Positions 44,440-53,232 of a stretch of DNA of 64,000 nucleotides are shown piece by piece. Both the position numbers and the translations under genes were made by a program. The notes beneath the pieces were generated by a model. That model made no database searches, was not told where the DNA came from, and saw only the letters and a program-made list of their open reading frames with translations. Location of the stretch: positions 94,508 to 158,507 of the forward strand of contig CAZNLR010000004.1 in assembly GCA_964574215.1 (NCBI GenBank), written 5' to 3'. Source of the DNA: GCA-2725625 sp964574215. Lineage in GTDB: Bacteria; Pseudomonadota; Alphaproteobacteria; Rhodospirillales; UBA2165. Position 1 is the first letter of the stretch. Each line of letters opens with the position of its first letter.

Positions 44440-47121
44440 CTAGGCCGCTTTCAACTTGCGCAGCACATATTGCAAAATGCCGCCATGGCGGTAGTACTCC
44501 ACCTCGTCGGCCGTATCGATGCGGCAGAGCAGCGCTATGTCCTCGGTGGAACCGTCGGCGCGGGTGATTTTGCACGGGATGTCCATGCGCGGATCGATGC
44601 CGTCGGCGATGCCGGTGATATCGAAGGTTTCCGTGCCGTCCAGGTTCAACGACTGCCGGTTCTGGCCGTCCTTAAACTGCAAGGGCAATACACCCATACC
44701 CACCAGATTGGAGCGGTGGATACGCTCGAAACTTTCCACGATCACCGCTTTGACGCCCAGCAACCGGGTGCCCTTGGCCGCCCAGTCGCGGGACGAGCCG
44801 GTGCCGTATTCCTTACCGCCGACGACCACCAGGGAGACGCCGTCGTCGGCGTACTTCATGGCGGCGTCATAGATGGGCATCTGGTCGCCCGACGGCTGGT
44901 GGACGGTGACGCCCCCTTCGGTGCCCGGCGCCATTTCGTTCCGGATACGGATATTGGCGAAGGTGCCCCGCATCATCACTTCGTGGTTGCCGCGTCGCGA
45001 GCCGTAGGAGTTGAAGTCCTGCTCCCTGACCTGATGCTCGTTCAGATAAGTGCCGGCTGGGCTGTCCAGCTTGATGTTGCCGGCAGGCGAAATGTGGTCG
45101 GTGGTCACCGAATCGCCCAGCACCGCCAATTCACGGGCGCCGTTGATGTCGGCAAAATCACCCGCTTCCGCCGCCATGCCTTCGAAGAAGGACGGATATT
45201 TGACATAAGTGGAGGCATCCTGCCAGGCGTATGTCTGACCGCCTTCCACGTTGATGTTCTGCCACTGTTTCGGGCCTTTCCAGACTTCTTCCGAATAGCG
45301 GGTCGCGAACATGTCGGTGGTCAGGTGCTGATCGACGGCCTCCTGGACCTGTTGGTTGGTGGGCCAGATGTCTTTCAAATAGACGGGGTTGCCGTCCGAA
45401 TCCTTGCCCAAGGGATCCTTGTAGAGATCCCGGGTCATGGAACCGGCGATGGCGTAGGCCACCACCAGGGGCGGCGAGGCCAGATAGTTGGTCTTGATCT
45501 GAGCATGAATGCGGCCCTCGAAGTTCCGGTTGCCGGATAATACCGAGCAGACCGTCAGATCGCCGTCACTGATGGCGCCCGAAACCGGTTCCGGCAAGGG
45601 GCCGGAATTACCGATACAGGTGGTGCAGCCGAAGCCGACGATATTAAAGCCCAAAGCATCCAGATCGCCCTGGACACCGGCGGCTTCGAGATAATCCTTC
45701 ACCACCTGGGAGCCGGGCGCCAGAGAGGTCTTCACCCAGGGCTTGGCCTTGAGGCCTTTTTCATTGGCGTTGCGGGCCAACAGACCGGCGGCCAGCAGGA
45801 CCGACGGGTTGGAGGTATTGGTGCAGCTGGTGATGGAGGCGATCACCACGTCGCCGTCTTTGACCTCGTAGTCGCCGTCAGCGACCTTGACCGCGCCCTT
45901 GCCCCTTCCGACCGTGTCCAGCGCGCTTTCGAAGGCGCCGGCGGCGGTGGAGAGGGGAATGCGGTCCTGGGGCCGTTTGGGTCCCGAGAGTGACGGCTCG
46001 ACCGTCGAAATGTCCAGTTCCAGTGTGTCGGTGAAGACGGGCTCCGGCGTGGACGCATCCCGCCACATGCCCTGGGCCTTGGCGTAGGCTTCCACCAAGG
46101 CCACCCGGGCGTCGTCTCGGGCGGAGAATTTGAGGAAGCGGATGGTTTCCTCGTCGATGGGGAAGATGCCGCAGGTGGCGCCGTATTCCGGGGCCATGTT
46201 GGCGATTGTGGCCCGGTCGGGCAGGGACAAGGCGTCCAGGGCCGGTCCGTAGAATTCCACGAACTTGCCGACCACGCCTTTTTCCCGCAGCATTTCGACC
46301 ACGGTCAACACCAGATCGGTGGCGGTGTTGCCTTCTTTCATGTCGCCGGTCAGCTTGAAGCCCACCACCTCGGGGATCAACATGGAGACCGGCTGGCCCA
46401 GCATGGCCGCTTCGGCTTCGATGCCGCCGACGCCCCAGCCCAGGACCGCCAGGCCGTTGACCATGGTGGTGTGGCTGTCGGTGCCGACCAGCGTGTCGGG
46501 ATAGGCGATGGTGGCGCCGTCTTCTTCGGCCGTCCAGACGGTTTGAGCGAGATATTCCAGATTAACCTGGTGGCAGATGCCGGTTCCCGGCGGCACGACG
46601 CGGAAATTATCAAAGGCGGTGGAGCCCCAACGCAGGAACTCATAGCGCTCCTGGTTGCGTTCGAATTCCAGATCGACGTTGGCGTCGAAGGCGTCGGCGG
46701 AACCGTGTTTGTCGATCATCACCGAGTGGTCGATGACCAGATCGACCGGGCTCAACGGATTGATCTTTTTGGGATCGCCACCGAGCTCGACCATGGCTTC
46801 ACGCATGGCGGCCAGATCGACCACGGCGGGAACACCGGTAAAGTCCTGCATCAGCACCCGGGCCGGGCGGTAGGCGATTTCGCGGGTGGAGCTTTTGGTC
46901 TCCAACCATTCCGCCAGCGCCTTGATGTCGTCCACGTTGACGGTGAAATCGTCTTCATAGCGGAGCAGGTTTTCCAGCAGAATCTTTAAGGAAAATGGTA
47001 GTTTGGAAAGGTCGCCGAGGCCGGCTTCCGAAGCGGCCTCCAGGCTGAAATAATCGTAATCCTTACCGCCGACGTTCAACGTCCGGCGGGTTTTCATGGT
47101 GTCATGGCCGACAACTGACAT
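44440..47121 (-). CDS. acnA: aconitate hydratase A
   Basis: An 893-residue TCA-cycle enzyme interconverting citrate and isocitrate with a [4Fe-4S] cluster. Cluster ligands are in ITSCTNTSNPS and FGCTTCIGNSG; other conserved stretches are VGTDSHTTMVNGLAVLGWGVGG and KEYGTGSSRDWAAKG in the swivel domain. The length and order match AcnA, not AcnB. The ATG at 47121 has AGGAGG upstream. Confidence 0.97.
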   Translation of the reverse strand: MSVVGHDTMKTRRTLNVGGKDYDYFSLEAASEAGLGDLSKLPFSLKILLENLLRYEDDFTVNVDDIKALAEWLETKSSTREIAYRPARVLMQDFTGVPAVVDLAAMREAMVELGGDPKKINPLSPVDLVIDHSVMIDKHGSADAFDANVDLEFERNQERYEFLRWGSTAFDNFRVVPPGTGICHQVNLEYLAQTVWTAEEDGATIAYPDTLVGTDSHTTMVNGLAVLGWGVGGIEAEAAMLGQPVSMLIPEVVGFKLTGDMKEGNTATDLVLTVVEMLREKGVVGKFVEFYGPALDALSLPDRATIANMAPEYGATCGIFPIDEETIRFLKFSARDDARVALVEAYAKAQGMWRDASTPEPVFTDTLELDISTVEPSLSGPKRPQDRIPLSTAAGAFESALDTVGRGKGAVKVADGDYEVKDGDVVIASITSCTNTSNPSVLLAAGLLARNANEKGLKAKPWVKTSLAPGSQVVKDYLEAAGVQGDLDALGFNIVGFGCTTCIGNSGPLPEPVSGAISDGDLTVCSVLSGNRNFEGRIHAQIKTNYLASPPLVVAYAIAGSMTRDLYKDPLGKDSDGNPVYLKDIWPTNQQVQEAVDQHLTTDMFATRYSEEVWKGPKQWQNINVEGGQTYAWQDASTYVKYPSFFEGMAAEAGDFADINGARELAVLGDSVTTDHISPAGNIKLDSPAGTYLNEHQVREQDFNSYGSRRGNHEVMMRGTFANIRIRNEMAPGTEGGVTVHQPSGDQMPIYDAAMKYADDGVSLVVVGGKEYGTGSSRDWAAKGTRLLGVKAVIVESFERIHRSNLVGMGVLPLQFKDGQNRQSLNLDGTETFDITGIADGIDPRMDIPCKITRADGSTEDIALLCRIDTADEVEYYRHGGILQYVLRKLKAA

Positions 47122-47346
47122 GCGGGCCTCCTCTTGGGCTTAAAATAAATGAATGCGGGTTTGGAATTGAGGCCACTGCCTACACCATGAGACCGCCTTT
47201 TTCCAGCACAAGAATCACGAAATCGTTACATTTGACGCACAATCTCGCCACATTTAGGGGCTTTACTGGCTCAATCAGGCCTCCTGATACTAAGAGAGCA
47301 AAATCTCTCTTACCCCCCTATAGGCAGACACACTGCCAAACTTATC

Positions 47347-47386
47347 GGCTGGAAAGCACCCCCCTGACTTTCCAGCCGCTTTTTTT
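47347..47386 (+). terminator. terminator-like hairpin upstream of ccmA
   Basis: GGCTGGAAAG (47347-47356) pairs with CTTTCCAGCC (47368-47377), then GC and a T7 run. The right arm can also pair with a further GGCTGGAAAG at about 47389-47398, so two alternative hairpins are possible, as in an attenuator. Confidence 0.5.
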
Positions 47387-47434
47387 GCGGCTGGAAAGTT
47401 TAAAATTTATGTCTGGCCCGCCGCTTTTTTTATT

Positions 47435-47606
47435 AAAAATTGTACCAGGTACAATTTTTTTGTTTCTGGCTCACGGCGCAACTACGCCGTTGATCACTAA
47501 ATTCCAAACCAAAGTCCTTATCAGGGCTTTGGCAAGCGCGACTGCGCGCCGCGCCTTATGGCGCGTGAGCCAAGAGAGCGGAGCGAACGCCCGGCGCCTG
47601 AGGGGC
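47435..47606. repeat. composite repeat element B
   Basis: It opens with a 25-bp perfect palindrome centred at 47447 (core TTGTACCAGGTACAA), then a T-tract. From 47504 to 47606 it is a close copy of the right arm of element A (shared AACCAAAGTCC, TGCGCGCCGCGCC and ATGGCGCGTGAGCCAAG). The left arm is shortened. It lies in the acnA-ccmA spacer. Confidence 0.65.
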
Positions 47607-47664
47607 AATAAATAAGATTCTAAATAAATTGTATTCCGACCTGGGCTCCGATATTTAGGGGCTC

Positions 47665-48318
47665 ATGTCTCAATTTACCGGCACTAACCTGGCCTGTATC
47701 CGCGGCGAACGTGTGGTGTTCGAGGCGCTTGAGTTCGCCATCAGTGAAGGCGAGGTCCTGTATCTCCGCGGCCGCAACGGCAGCGGCAAGTCGAGCCTGA
47801 TCAGGGTGATGGTGGGTCTCTTGCGGGCGGTCGAGGGAGACATGTTCTGGAATGGCGAGAATTTGAGCGAAGACCCGGAGGGTCACCGCGCTCGCCTGCA
47901 CTATGTGGGTCATCAGGACGCCATCAAGCCGGCGCTGACGGTGACGGAAAATCTCACTTTTTGGGCGGAGATGAGCGGTGTCGATGCCGGCAAGCAGACG
48001 GTACCTGAAGCCCTGGATGCCTTTTCCCTCAACCATCTGGCCAAGCTGCCCGCCCGGTTTTTGTCCGCCGGGCAGAAGCGGCGGCTCAATCTGGCGCGCA
48101 TCGTCGCCAGTCCCGCGCCCTTGTGGCTGCTGGACGAGCCGACCAATTCCCTGGACAAGGAATCCGTTGCCGCCCTCTATGACGCCATCGCCCAACACCG
48201 GCAAAAAGGCGGCATGGTGGTGCTGGCGACCCATGACGATCTGACCGAAGACGTGCGTATTCTCGATCTGGGTGATTTTGAAGTTATAAAATTTAAAGCG
48301 GAGGGCGCCATAGCATGA
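47665..48318 (+). CDS. ccmA: heme exporter ATP-binding protein CcmA
   Basis: A 217-residue ABC ATPase with Walker A (LRGRNGSGKSSL), signature (LSAGQKRRLNLARI) and Walker B (LWLLDEPTNSLD), plus the switch His (LATHDD). With CcmB/CcmC it releases holo-CcmE in cytochrome c maturation System I. The stop overlaps the ccmB start by four bases. Confidence 0.95.
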   Translation: MSQFTGTNLACIRGERVVFEALEFAISEGEVLYLRGRNGSGKSSLIRVMVGLLRAVEGDMFWNGENLSEDPEGHRARLHYVGHQDAIKPALTVTENLTFWAEMSGVDAGKQTVPEALDAFSLNHLAKLPARFLSAGQKRRLNLARIVASPAPLWLLDEPTNSLDKESVAALYDAIAQHRQKGGMVVLATHDDLTEDVRILDLGDFEVIKFKAEGAIA

Positions 48319-48980
48319 ACGTGTTTACGTCCTTGATCCGGCGGGAATTGCGGCTGGCCGTCCGCCAGGGGGCCGACAGTCTGATGGTGGTCATGTTTTT
48401 TGTCCTGGTGGTGGTCCTGTTTCCCCTGGGCGTTGGGCCGGAACCGGGCATTCTGACCCGTATCAGCGCCGGTGTCATCTGGGTGGCGGCGTTGCTGGCG
48501 GCCATGCTGTCCATGGACCGGCTGTTTCAGACGGACTATGAGGACGGCAGTCTCGATCTTTTGGTGCTGACGCCGCAGCCGCTGGAAATCCTCGTGCTGG
48601 CCAAAGCCTTGGCCCATTGGCTGACCACCGGCCTGCCCCTGATCATCATTTCGCCTTTGTTAGGCGTGCTGCTCAATATGGAAGTGTCTGGTTTTGCCGT
48701 GATGATCGCCGCCCTGGCCCTGGGGACACCGACCATGAGCCTGATCGGCGCCATCGGGGCGGCGTTGATATTGGGCGCCAGACGGGGCGGCGTATTGCTG
48801 TCCCTCTTGATCCTGCCTCTGTTCATCCCCACCTTGATATTCGGGGTCAGCGCGGTCGATGCCGCCCTCACCGAACTGACCTATAAGCCGCAGCTTTTGG
48901 TCCTGGGCGGTATGTTCCTGGCCGCCGCCGCCCTCTGCCCCTGGGCCAGCGCCGCCGCCATTCGCCAAGCAGTCGAGTAA
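48315..48980 (+). CDS. ccmB: heme exporter membrane protein CcmB
   Basis: A 221-residue protein with six TM helices. LIRRELRLAVRQGADSL, DRLFQTDYEDGSLDLL and LALGTPTMSLIGAIGAALILGARRGG are typical CcmB features. It is the membrane partner of CcmA. The TAA (48978-48980) lies at the edge of a long inverted repeat that separates ccmAB from ccmC. Confidence 0.94.
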   Translation: MNVFTSLIRRELRLAVRQGADSLMVVMFFVLVVVLFPLGVGPEPGILTRISAGVIWVAALLAAMLSMDRLFQTDYEDGSLDLLVLTPQPLEILVLAKALAHWLTTGLPLIIISPLLGVLLNMEVSGFAVMIAALALGTPTMSLIGAIGAALILGARRGGVLLSLLILPLFIPTLIFGVSAVDAALTELTYKPQLLVLGGMFLAAAALCPWASAAAIRQAVE

Positions 48981-49041
48981 AAAATTGTACCAGGTACAAT
49001 TAATCGGATATTTGGTTTAATTGTACCTGGTACAATTTTTT
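48979..49041 (+). terminator. 25-bp perfect inverted repeat after ccmB, terminator-like
   Basis: Arms 48979-49003 and 49017-49041 are exact reverse complements separated by 13 bp. Each arm itself contains the palindrome AATTGTACC(A/T)GGTACAATT. The right arm ends in a T6 run, so on the plus strand it could end transcription after ccmB. Confidence 0.6.
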
Positions 49042-49337
49042 ATATACGCCAGGCGGTGGAATAGTTACCGATTTGTAATTTGAAATTGTGGGCTGAGTAC
49101 CTTAACAACACCCGTTCAAATTAATTGTACCTGGTACAATTTTTCAAGTGTTCACAACTTCGTTAATTGGGTGGCTAAATTGAGTAAGATCAATTTGCGT
49201 TTTGGTTATTTTTCCTATATTCCCCGCCTTCGAAACGGAATCGAGAGACGGGTATTAGACCTGACGGTCACATTCCGGAGAGCTCGGTGAAAAGTTCTTT
49301 ATCGGCTCTTGGATAGGTATCATTTTAGAATCGGAAC
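48981..49337. other. 357-bp spacer with palindrome array between ccmB and ccmC
   Basis: It contains three copies of the 19-bp palindrome AATTGTACC(A/T)GGTACAATT (48983-49001, 49019-49037, 49123-49141). The rest (49142-49337) probably holds a separate promoter for ccmC-ccmI, not resolved by eye. Confidence 0.6.
49123..49141. repeat. single copy of the GTACC palindrome
   Basis: AATTGTACCTGGTACAATT, identical to 49019-49037 and followed by a T-tract. Confidence 0.75.
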
Positions 49338-50060
49338 ATGTTCAACAGACTGGCCAACCCGACCCGCTTTTTAAAGCTGACCGCCTTTCTTCAACCCTGG
49401 GCGATCGGCGTCAGCGTGCTTTGCCTGGGCGCCGGTCTTTATCTGGGGCTGTTCTCGTCGCCGCCCGATTATCAGCAGAGCGAGACCGTACGCATCATGT
49501 ATGTGCATGTGCCAGCGGCCTGGATGGCCATGTTCTGCTATGTGGGTCTGGCGGCGAGCTGCGCCGTGACCTTGATCTGGCGGCATCTGGTGGCTGATAT
49601 CATCGCCAAGTCGACGGCGCCCATCGGCGCCTGTTTTACCTTTCTGGCGCTCTTGACCGGCTCGCTTTGGGGCAAGCCGATGTGGGGCACCTGGTGGGTG
49701 TGGGACGCGCGCCTGACATCGGTGTTGATCCTGTTTTTTCTCTATCTCGGCTATATGGTGCTCTACAACGCCTTCGACGATCACACCCGGGGCAGCCGGG
49801 CCGCCGCCATTCTGGCCATCGTCGGGGTGATCAATGTGCCCATCATCAAATTTTCCGTCGATTGGTGGAATACCCTGCATCAGCCCGCCAGTGTGGTTAA
49901 AATGGATGGTCCCGCCATTCATTCCAGCATGCTGGCGCCCCTGATCCTGATGGCGGTGGGCTATACGGCCTTTTATTTCTGGGTGCTGTTCGTCCGGGTG
50001 CGGGCCGAAATCAATGAAAACAAGCTGAGAGCCCTGCGTATCAGGCAGGCGGATGCGTAG
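49338..50060 (+). CDS. ccmC: heme exporter protein CcmC
   Basis: A 240-residue protein with six TM helices that transfers heme to CcmE. It has the tryptophan-rich WWD-type motif WGTWWVWDARLTS and periplasmic heme-ligand His residues in YVHVPAAWM and DWWNTLHQPAS. The start is ATG at 49338. Confidence 0.95.
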   Translation: MFNRLANPTRFLKLTAFLQPWAIGVSVLCLGAGLYLGLFSSPPDYQQSETVRIMYVHVPAAWMAMFCYVGLAASCAVTLIWRHLVADIIAKSTAPIGACFTFLALLTGSLWGKPMWGTWWVWDARLTSVLILFFLYLGYMVLYNAFDDHTRGSRAAAILAIVGVINVPIIKFSVDWWNTLHQPASVVKMDGPAIHSSMLAPLILMAVGYTAFYFWVLFVRVRAEINENKLRALRIRQADA

Positions 50061-50084
50061 ACCGGAAGTACGAGGGTAACTGAA

Positions 50085-50255
50085 ATGGCGTCATTTTTCT
50101 CCATGGGTGGATACGGCTCTTTTATTTGGGCGTCATACGGCGTGTCCGCCGTTGTCCTGATTGCCCTCCTGGTGCAAAGCCTGCGTTTTTTGAAAAATTC
50201 CGAAGCCGAACTGGCCCAGATGCAGCCGGCCGAAACGCAGAAGGAAAAAGAATGA
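50085..50255 (+). CDS. ccmD: heme exporter protein CcmD
   Basis: A 56-residue single-pass membrane protein: MGGYGSFIWASYGVSAVVLI, a helix, then a charged tail ending QKEKE. This is the small CcmD that retains CcmE in the CcmABC complex. The ATG at 50085 is 24 bp after ccmC and the TGA overlaps the ccmE ATG. Confidence 0.9.
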   Translation: MASFFSMGGYGSFIWASYGVSAVVLIALLVQSLRFLKNSEAELAQMQPAETQKEKE

Positions 50256-50698
50256 AGCGCAAACACAAACGCCTGTCGTTCATATCTCTGGGAGTTTTGT
50301 TTCTCGCGGCGGCGGCGGCGCTTATCCTGACTGCCTTCGAAGACAACATCGTCTTCTTTCACAGCCCCACGGATTTAACCCAAAAGCAGTTCCGCCCGGA
50401 CCAGCGCCTTAGGGTCGGCGGTCTGGTGGAGGAGGGCAGCGTCGAGAAAGAAGAGGGCGGCACCGTGGCGCTGTTCAAGGTGACCGATTTGACGTCGTCG
50501 GTGCCGGTGCGGTTCAAAGGCATTCTGCCCGATCTGTTCCGGGAAGGCCAAGGCATTGTCGCCGAGGGCCATTATAAGGACGGCGTCTTTGTCGCCACCG
50601 AAGTTCTGGCCAAGCACGACGAAACCTATATGCCCCCGGAAGTGGCCGAGGCCCTGAAAAAGTCGGGCCAATGGAAAGAGCCTAAACCCAAGGAGTAA
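50252..50698 (+). CDS. ccmE: cytochrome c maturation heme chaperone CcmE
   Basis: A 148-residue periplasmic heme chaperone anchored by one N-terminal TM helix (SLGVLFLAAAAALILTAF). The OB-fold core has RVGGLVEEGSV and VRFKGILPDLFREGQGIVAEG. The covalent heme ligand is His122 within LAKHDETYMPP. Confidence 0.95.
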   Translation: MKRKHKRLSFISLGVLFLAAAAALILTAFEDNIVFFHSPTDLTQKQFRPDQRLRVGGLVEEGSVEKEEGGTVALFKVTDLTSSVPVRFKGILPDLFREGQGIVAEGHYKDGVFVATEVLAKHDETYMPPEVAEALKKSGQWKEPKPKE

Positions 50699-50716
50699 AC
50701 AGGAGCCTTAACCTGT

Positions 50717-52699
50717 ATGATTGTCGAGACCGGACACTTTGCGCTTATCCTGGCGCTGTGCGTTACCATCGCGCAGGGCGTTTTGCCGTTGGTGGGTGCG
50801 CACCGGCGGGACGCCAATCTCATGGCCATCGCGGCCCCGGCGGCGATTGTTCAGTTTTTATTGGTGGCGGTATCCTTCGCGGCCTTGACCCATGCCTTTG
50901 TGACGTCCGATTTTTCCGTTCTTAACGTCGCCAAGAACTCCCACACCGCCAAGCCCATGCTCTATAAGATCTCGGGCGTCTGGGGCAATCACGAAGGCTC
51001 CATGTTGCTGTGGGCTTTGATCCTGGCCATCTACGGCGCCGCCATCGCTTTGTTCGGCGGCAACCTCCGGCCGTCCCTTAAAGTCCGGGTGTTGGCCGTG
51101 CAGGCCCTGGTCGCCATCGGCTTTCATCTGTTTATTCTGCTGACCTCCAATCCGTTTCAAAGACTGGTGCCGGCGCCGGAGCAGGGCAACAGCCTCAATC
51201 CGTTGTTGCAGGACCCCGGTCTCGCCTTTCACCCGCCGCTGCTTTATTTAGGCTATGTGGGTTTTTCCATCACCTTTTCCTTCGCCGTCGCGGCGTTGAT
51301 CGAGGGGCGGGTGGATGCCGCCTGGGCCCGCTGGGTCAGGCCCTGGGCGTTGGCCGCCTGGGGGTTCCTGACCGCCGGCATCGTGCTCGGCTCCTGGTGG
51401 GCCTATTACGAGCTGGGCTGGGGCGGCTGGTGGTTCTGGGACCCGGTGGAAAACGCCTCCTTCATGCCCTGGCTGGCGGGTACGGCGCTGCTGCATTCGG
51501 CCATCGTTTCGGAAAAGCGGGATACCTTGAAGGCCTGGACTATTTTTCTTGCCATCATCGCCTTTGCCTTGAGCCTGTTGGGCACCTTCCTGGTGCGCTC
51601 GGGCGTGCTGACCTCGGTGCACGCTTTCGCCTCCGATCCCAGCCGCGGCGTTTTCATTCTGATTCTGTTGCTGATCACCATCGGCGCTGCCTTTGGCCTG
51701 TTCGCTTGGCGGGGGCCCAACCTCAAGGGCGTCGGGTTGTTCCAGCCGGTCTCAAGAGAGGGCGGCTTGCTGCTCAACAATTTCCTGCTGACCGTGGCCG
51801 CTGCATCGGTGCTGCTGGGCACGCTCTATCCGCTGTTCCTGGATGTGTTGGAACTGGGCAAAGTGTCCGTCGGCGCGCCTTATTTTAACAGCGTATTCGT
51901 GCCCATCATGATTCCATTGGTGTTGGCCATGGGTATCGGTCCCATGCTCAACTGGAAGCGGGGCGACGCCATGACGGCCATGGGCCGGGTCAAACTGGTG
52001 GCGTTGGTGGCGGTGCTGGCCGGGTTCGCGGCCTGGCTGCTGATCGACCGGGCATCTGCCCTGGCGGCATTTGGGATGGGTCTGGCGGCCTGGCTCCTAA
52101 TTGCCACCCTCAAGGAACTGGCCGACCGTATTCATCTGTTCCGCGCACCCGCGGCCGAGAGCGCCCGCCGCTTTTTGCGCCAGCCAAGAGCCAGCTGGGG
52201 GATGACCCTGGCCCACGCCGGGCTGGCCATCGGCATTGCCGGCATGACCGCCTCCAGCGCCTGGAAGGTGGAAAATATTCAAATGATGAAAATCGGCGAT
52301 CAAGTCGAAGTGGCCGGATTTACCTACAGCTTGAAAGCGGTCAATCAGGTCAAGGGACCCAATTACCAAGCCATGCGGGGTATCTTCGAGGTCTCGCGTG
52401 GCGACGATTTCAAGTTGATCCTGGAGCCGGAAAAAAGGGTCTATGGCAGCCGTAGCCAGCCGACCACCGAAGCGGCCATCTATCCCACCTTCTTCGGCGA
52501 TCTTTATGCCGTGATCGGCGACTTTAACGAAAAGAGCGGCGGATTCGTCACCCGCATCTACTTCAATCCCCTGGTGGCCTGGATGTGGGTCGGCGCGCTC
52601 ATCATGGTGATCGGCGCGGGTATCAGTCTCTCGGATCGCCGTCACCGCATCGGCGCACCTTCGCGCCGGTCGGTAAAAGGAGCGGCGGCAACCCCATGA
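50717..52699 (+). CDS. ccmF: heme lyase subunit CcmF
   Basis: A 660-residue multi-spanning protein joining heme from CcmE to apocytochrome c. It contains WGNHEGSMLLWA, the WWD motif GGWWFWDPVENASFMPWL, LLHSAIVSEKR and FLVRSGVLTSVHAFA, all conserved CcmF features. The stop overlaps the ccmG ATG. Confidence 0.95.
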   Translation: MIVETGHFALILALCVTIAQGVLPLVGAHRRDANLMAIAAPAAIVQFLLVAVSFAALTHAFVTSDFSVLNVAKNSHTAKPMLYKISGVWGNHEGSMLLWALILAIYGAAIALFGGNLRPSLKVRVLAVQALVAIGFHLFILLTSNPFQRLVPAPEQGNSLNPLLQDPGLAFHPPLLYLGYVGFSITFSFAVAALIEGRVDAAWARWVRPWALAAWGFLTAGIVLGSWWAYYELGWGGWWFWDPVENASFMPWLAGTALLHSAIVSEKRDTLKAWTIFLAIIAFALSLLGTFLVRSGVLTSVHAFASDPSRGVFILILLLITIGAAFGLFAWRGPNLKGVGLFQPVSREGGLLLNNFLLTVAAASVLLGTLYPLFLDVLELGKVSVGAPYFNSVFVPIMIPLVLAMGIGPMLNWKRGDAMTAMGRVKLVALVAVLAGFAAWLLIDRASALAAFGMGLAAWLLIATLKELADRIHLFRAPAAESARRFLRQPRASWGMTLAHAGLAIGIAGMTASSAWKVENIQMMKIGDQVEVAGFTYSLKAVNQVKGPNYQAMRGIFEVSRGDDFKLILEPEKRVYGSRSQPTTEAAIYPTFFGDLYAVIGDFNEKSGGFVTRIYFNPLVAWMWVGALIMVIGAGISLSDRRHRIGAPSRRSVKGAAATP

Positions 52700-53232
52700 G
52701 GCGTTTATCCTACTTCATACCTTTGGCGGTTCTGGCGGTATTGGCGGTCTATTTTTCCTTGGGACTGGGACGCAATCCCAACACCCTGCCGTCGGTACTG
52801 ATCAACCAGCAGGTGCCGGATTTCGACCTCAAACCCATTAAAGGGTCCGACCGCGGGTTCTCCAGCGCCGACCTTAAAGGCAAGGTGTCCCTGGTGAATA
52901 TTTTCGGTTCCTGGTGCGTATCATGCCGGATCGAGCATCCTTTTCTGATGGATCTGAAGGAAAAAGGCGTCATTCCCATCTACGGCATCGACTGGCGCGA
53001 GGTGGACGATGACGCCGGTCCCAACTGGCTCAGGAAATACGGCGATCCCTATACCCTGATCGGCAACGATCCCAAAAGCAAAGGCGCCATCGCTTTCGGT
53101 GTCACCGGTGCGCCCGAGACTTTCTTCGTCGATAAGCAGGGATTCATCCGTTACAAGCATATGGGTCCCATCACCGAACAGAATTGGCGGGACACCTTGT
53201 TCCCCATCGTCGAGGAGTTGCGCCGCCAATGA
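52696..53232 (+). CDS. ccmG: thiol:disulfide interchange protein CcmG/DsbE
   Basis: A 178-residue membrane-tethered thioredoxin-fold protein (TM: FIPLAVLAVLAVYFSLGLG) with the redox motif WCVSC and the cis-Pro region GVTGAPETFFVD. It reduces the CXXCH cysteines of apocytochrome c. The start (ATG 52696) overlaps the ccmF stop. Confidence 0.94.
   Translation: MRRLSYFIPLAVLAVLAVYFSLGLGRNPNTLPSVLINQQVPDFDLKPIKGSDRGFSSADLKGKVSLVNIFGSWCVSCRIEHPFLMDLKEKGVIPIYGIDWREVDDDAGPNWLRKYGDPYTLIGNDPKSKGAIAFGVTGAPETFFVDKQGFIRYKHMGPITEQNWRDTLFPIVEELRRQ

Larger units (their letters stand above)
47122..47664. other. 543-bp spacer between divergent acnA and ccmA
   Basis: It holds a hairpin series with three copies of GGCTGGAAAG or its complement (47347-47396) and repeat element B (47435-47606). 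The acnA and ccmA promoters must lie here, but none is clear by eye. No coding sequence is convincing. Confidence 0.5.

Noticed and set aside
44470..45540. A 356-codon plus-strand frame
   Set aside because: It is antisense to acnA, whose conserved motifs occupy the opposite strand.
47187..47615. A 142-codon plus-strand frame upstream of ccmA
   Set aside because: It runs through hairpins and repeat element B and has no protein-like character.
48983..49141. A CRISPR array
   Set aside because: The repeats are short palindromes at irregular spacing (17 and 85 bp between copies), and no cas gene is present.
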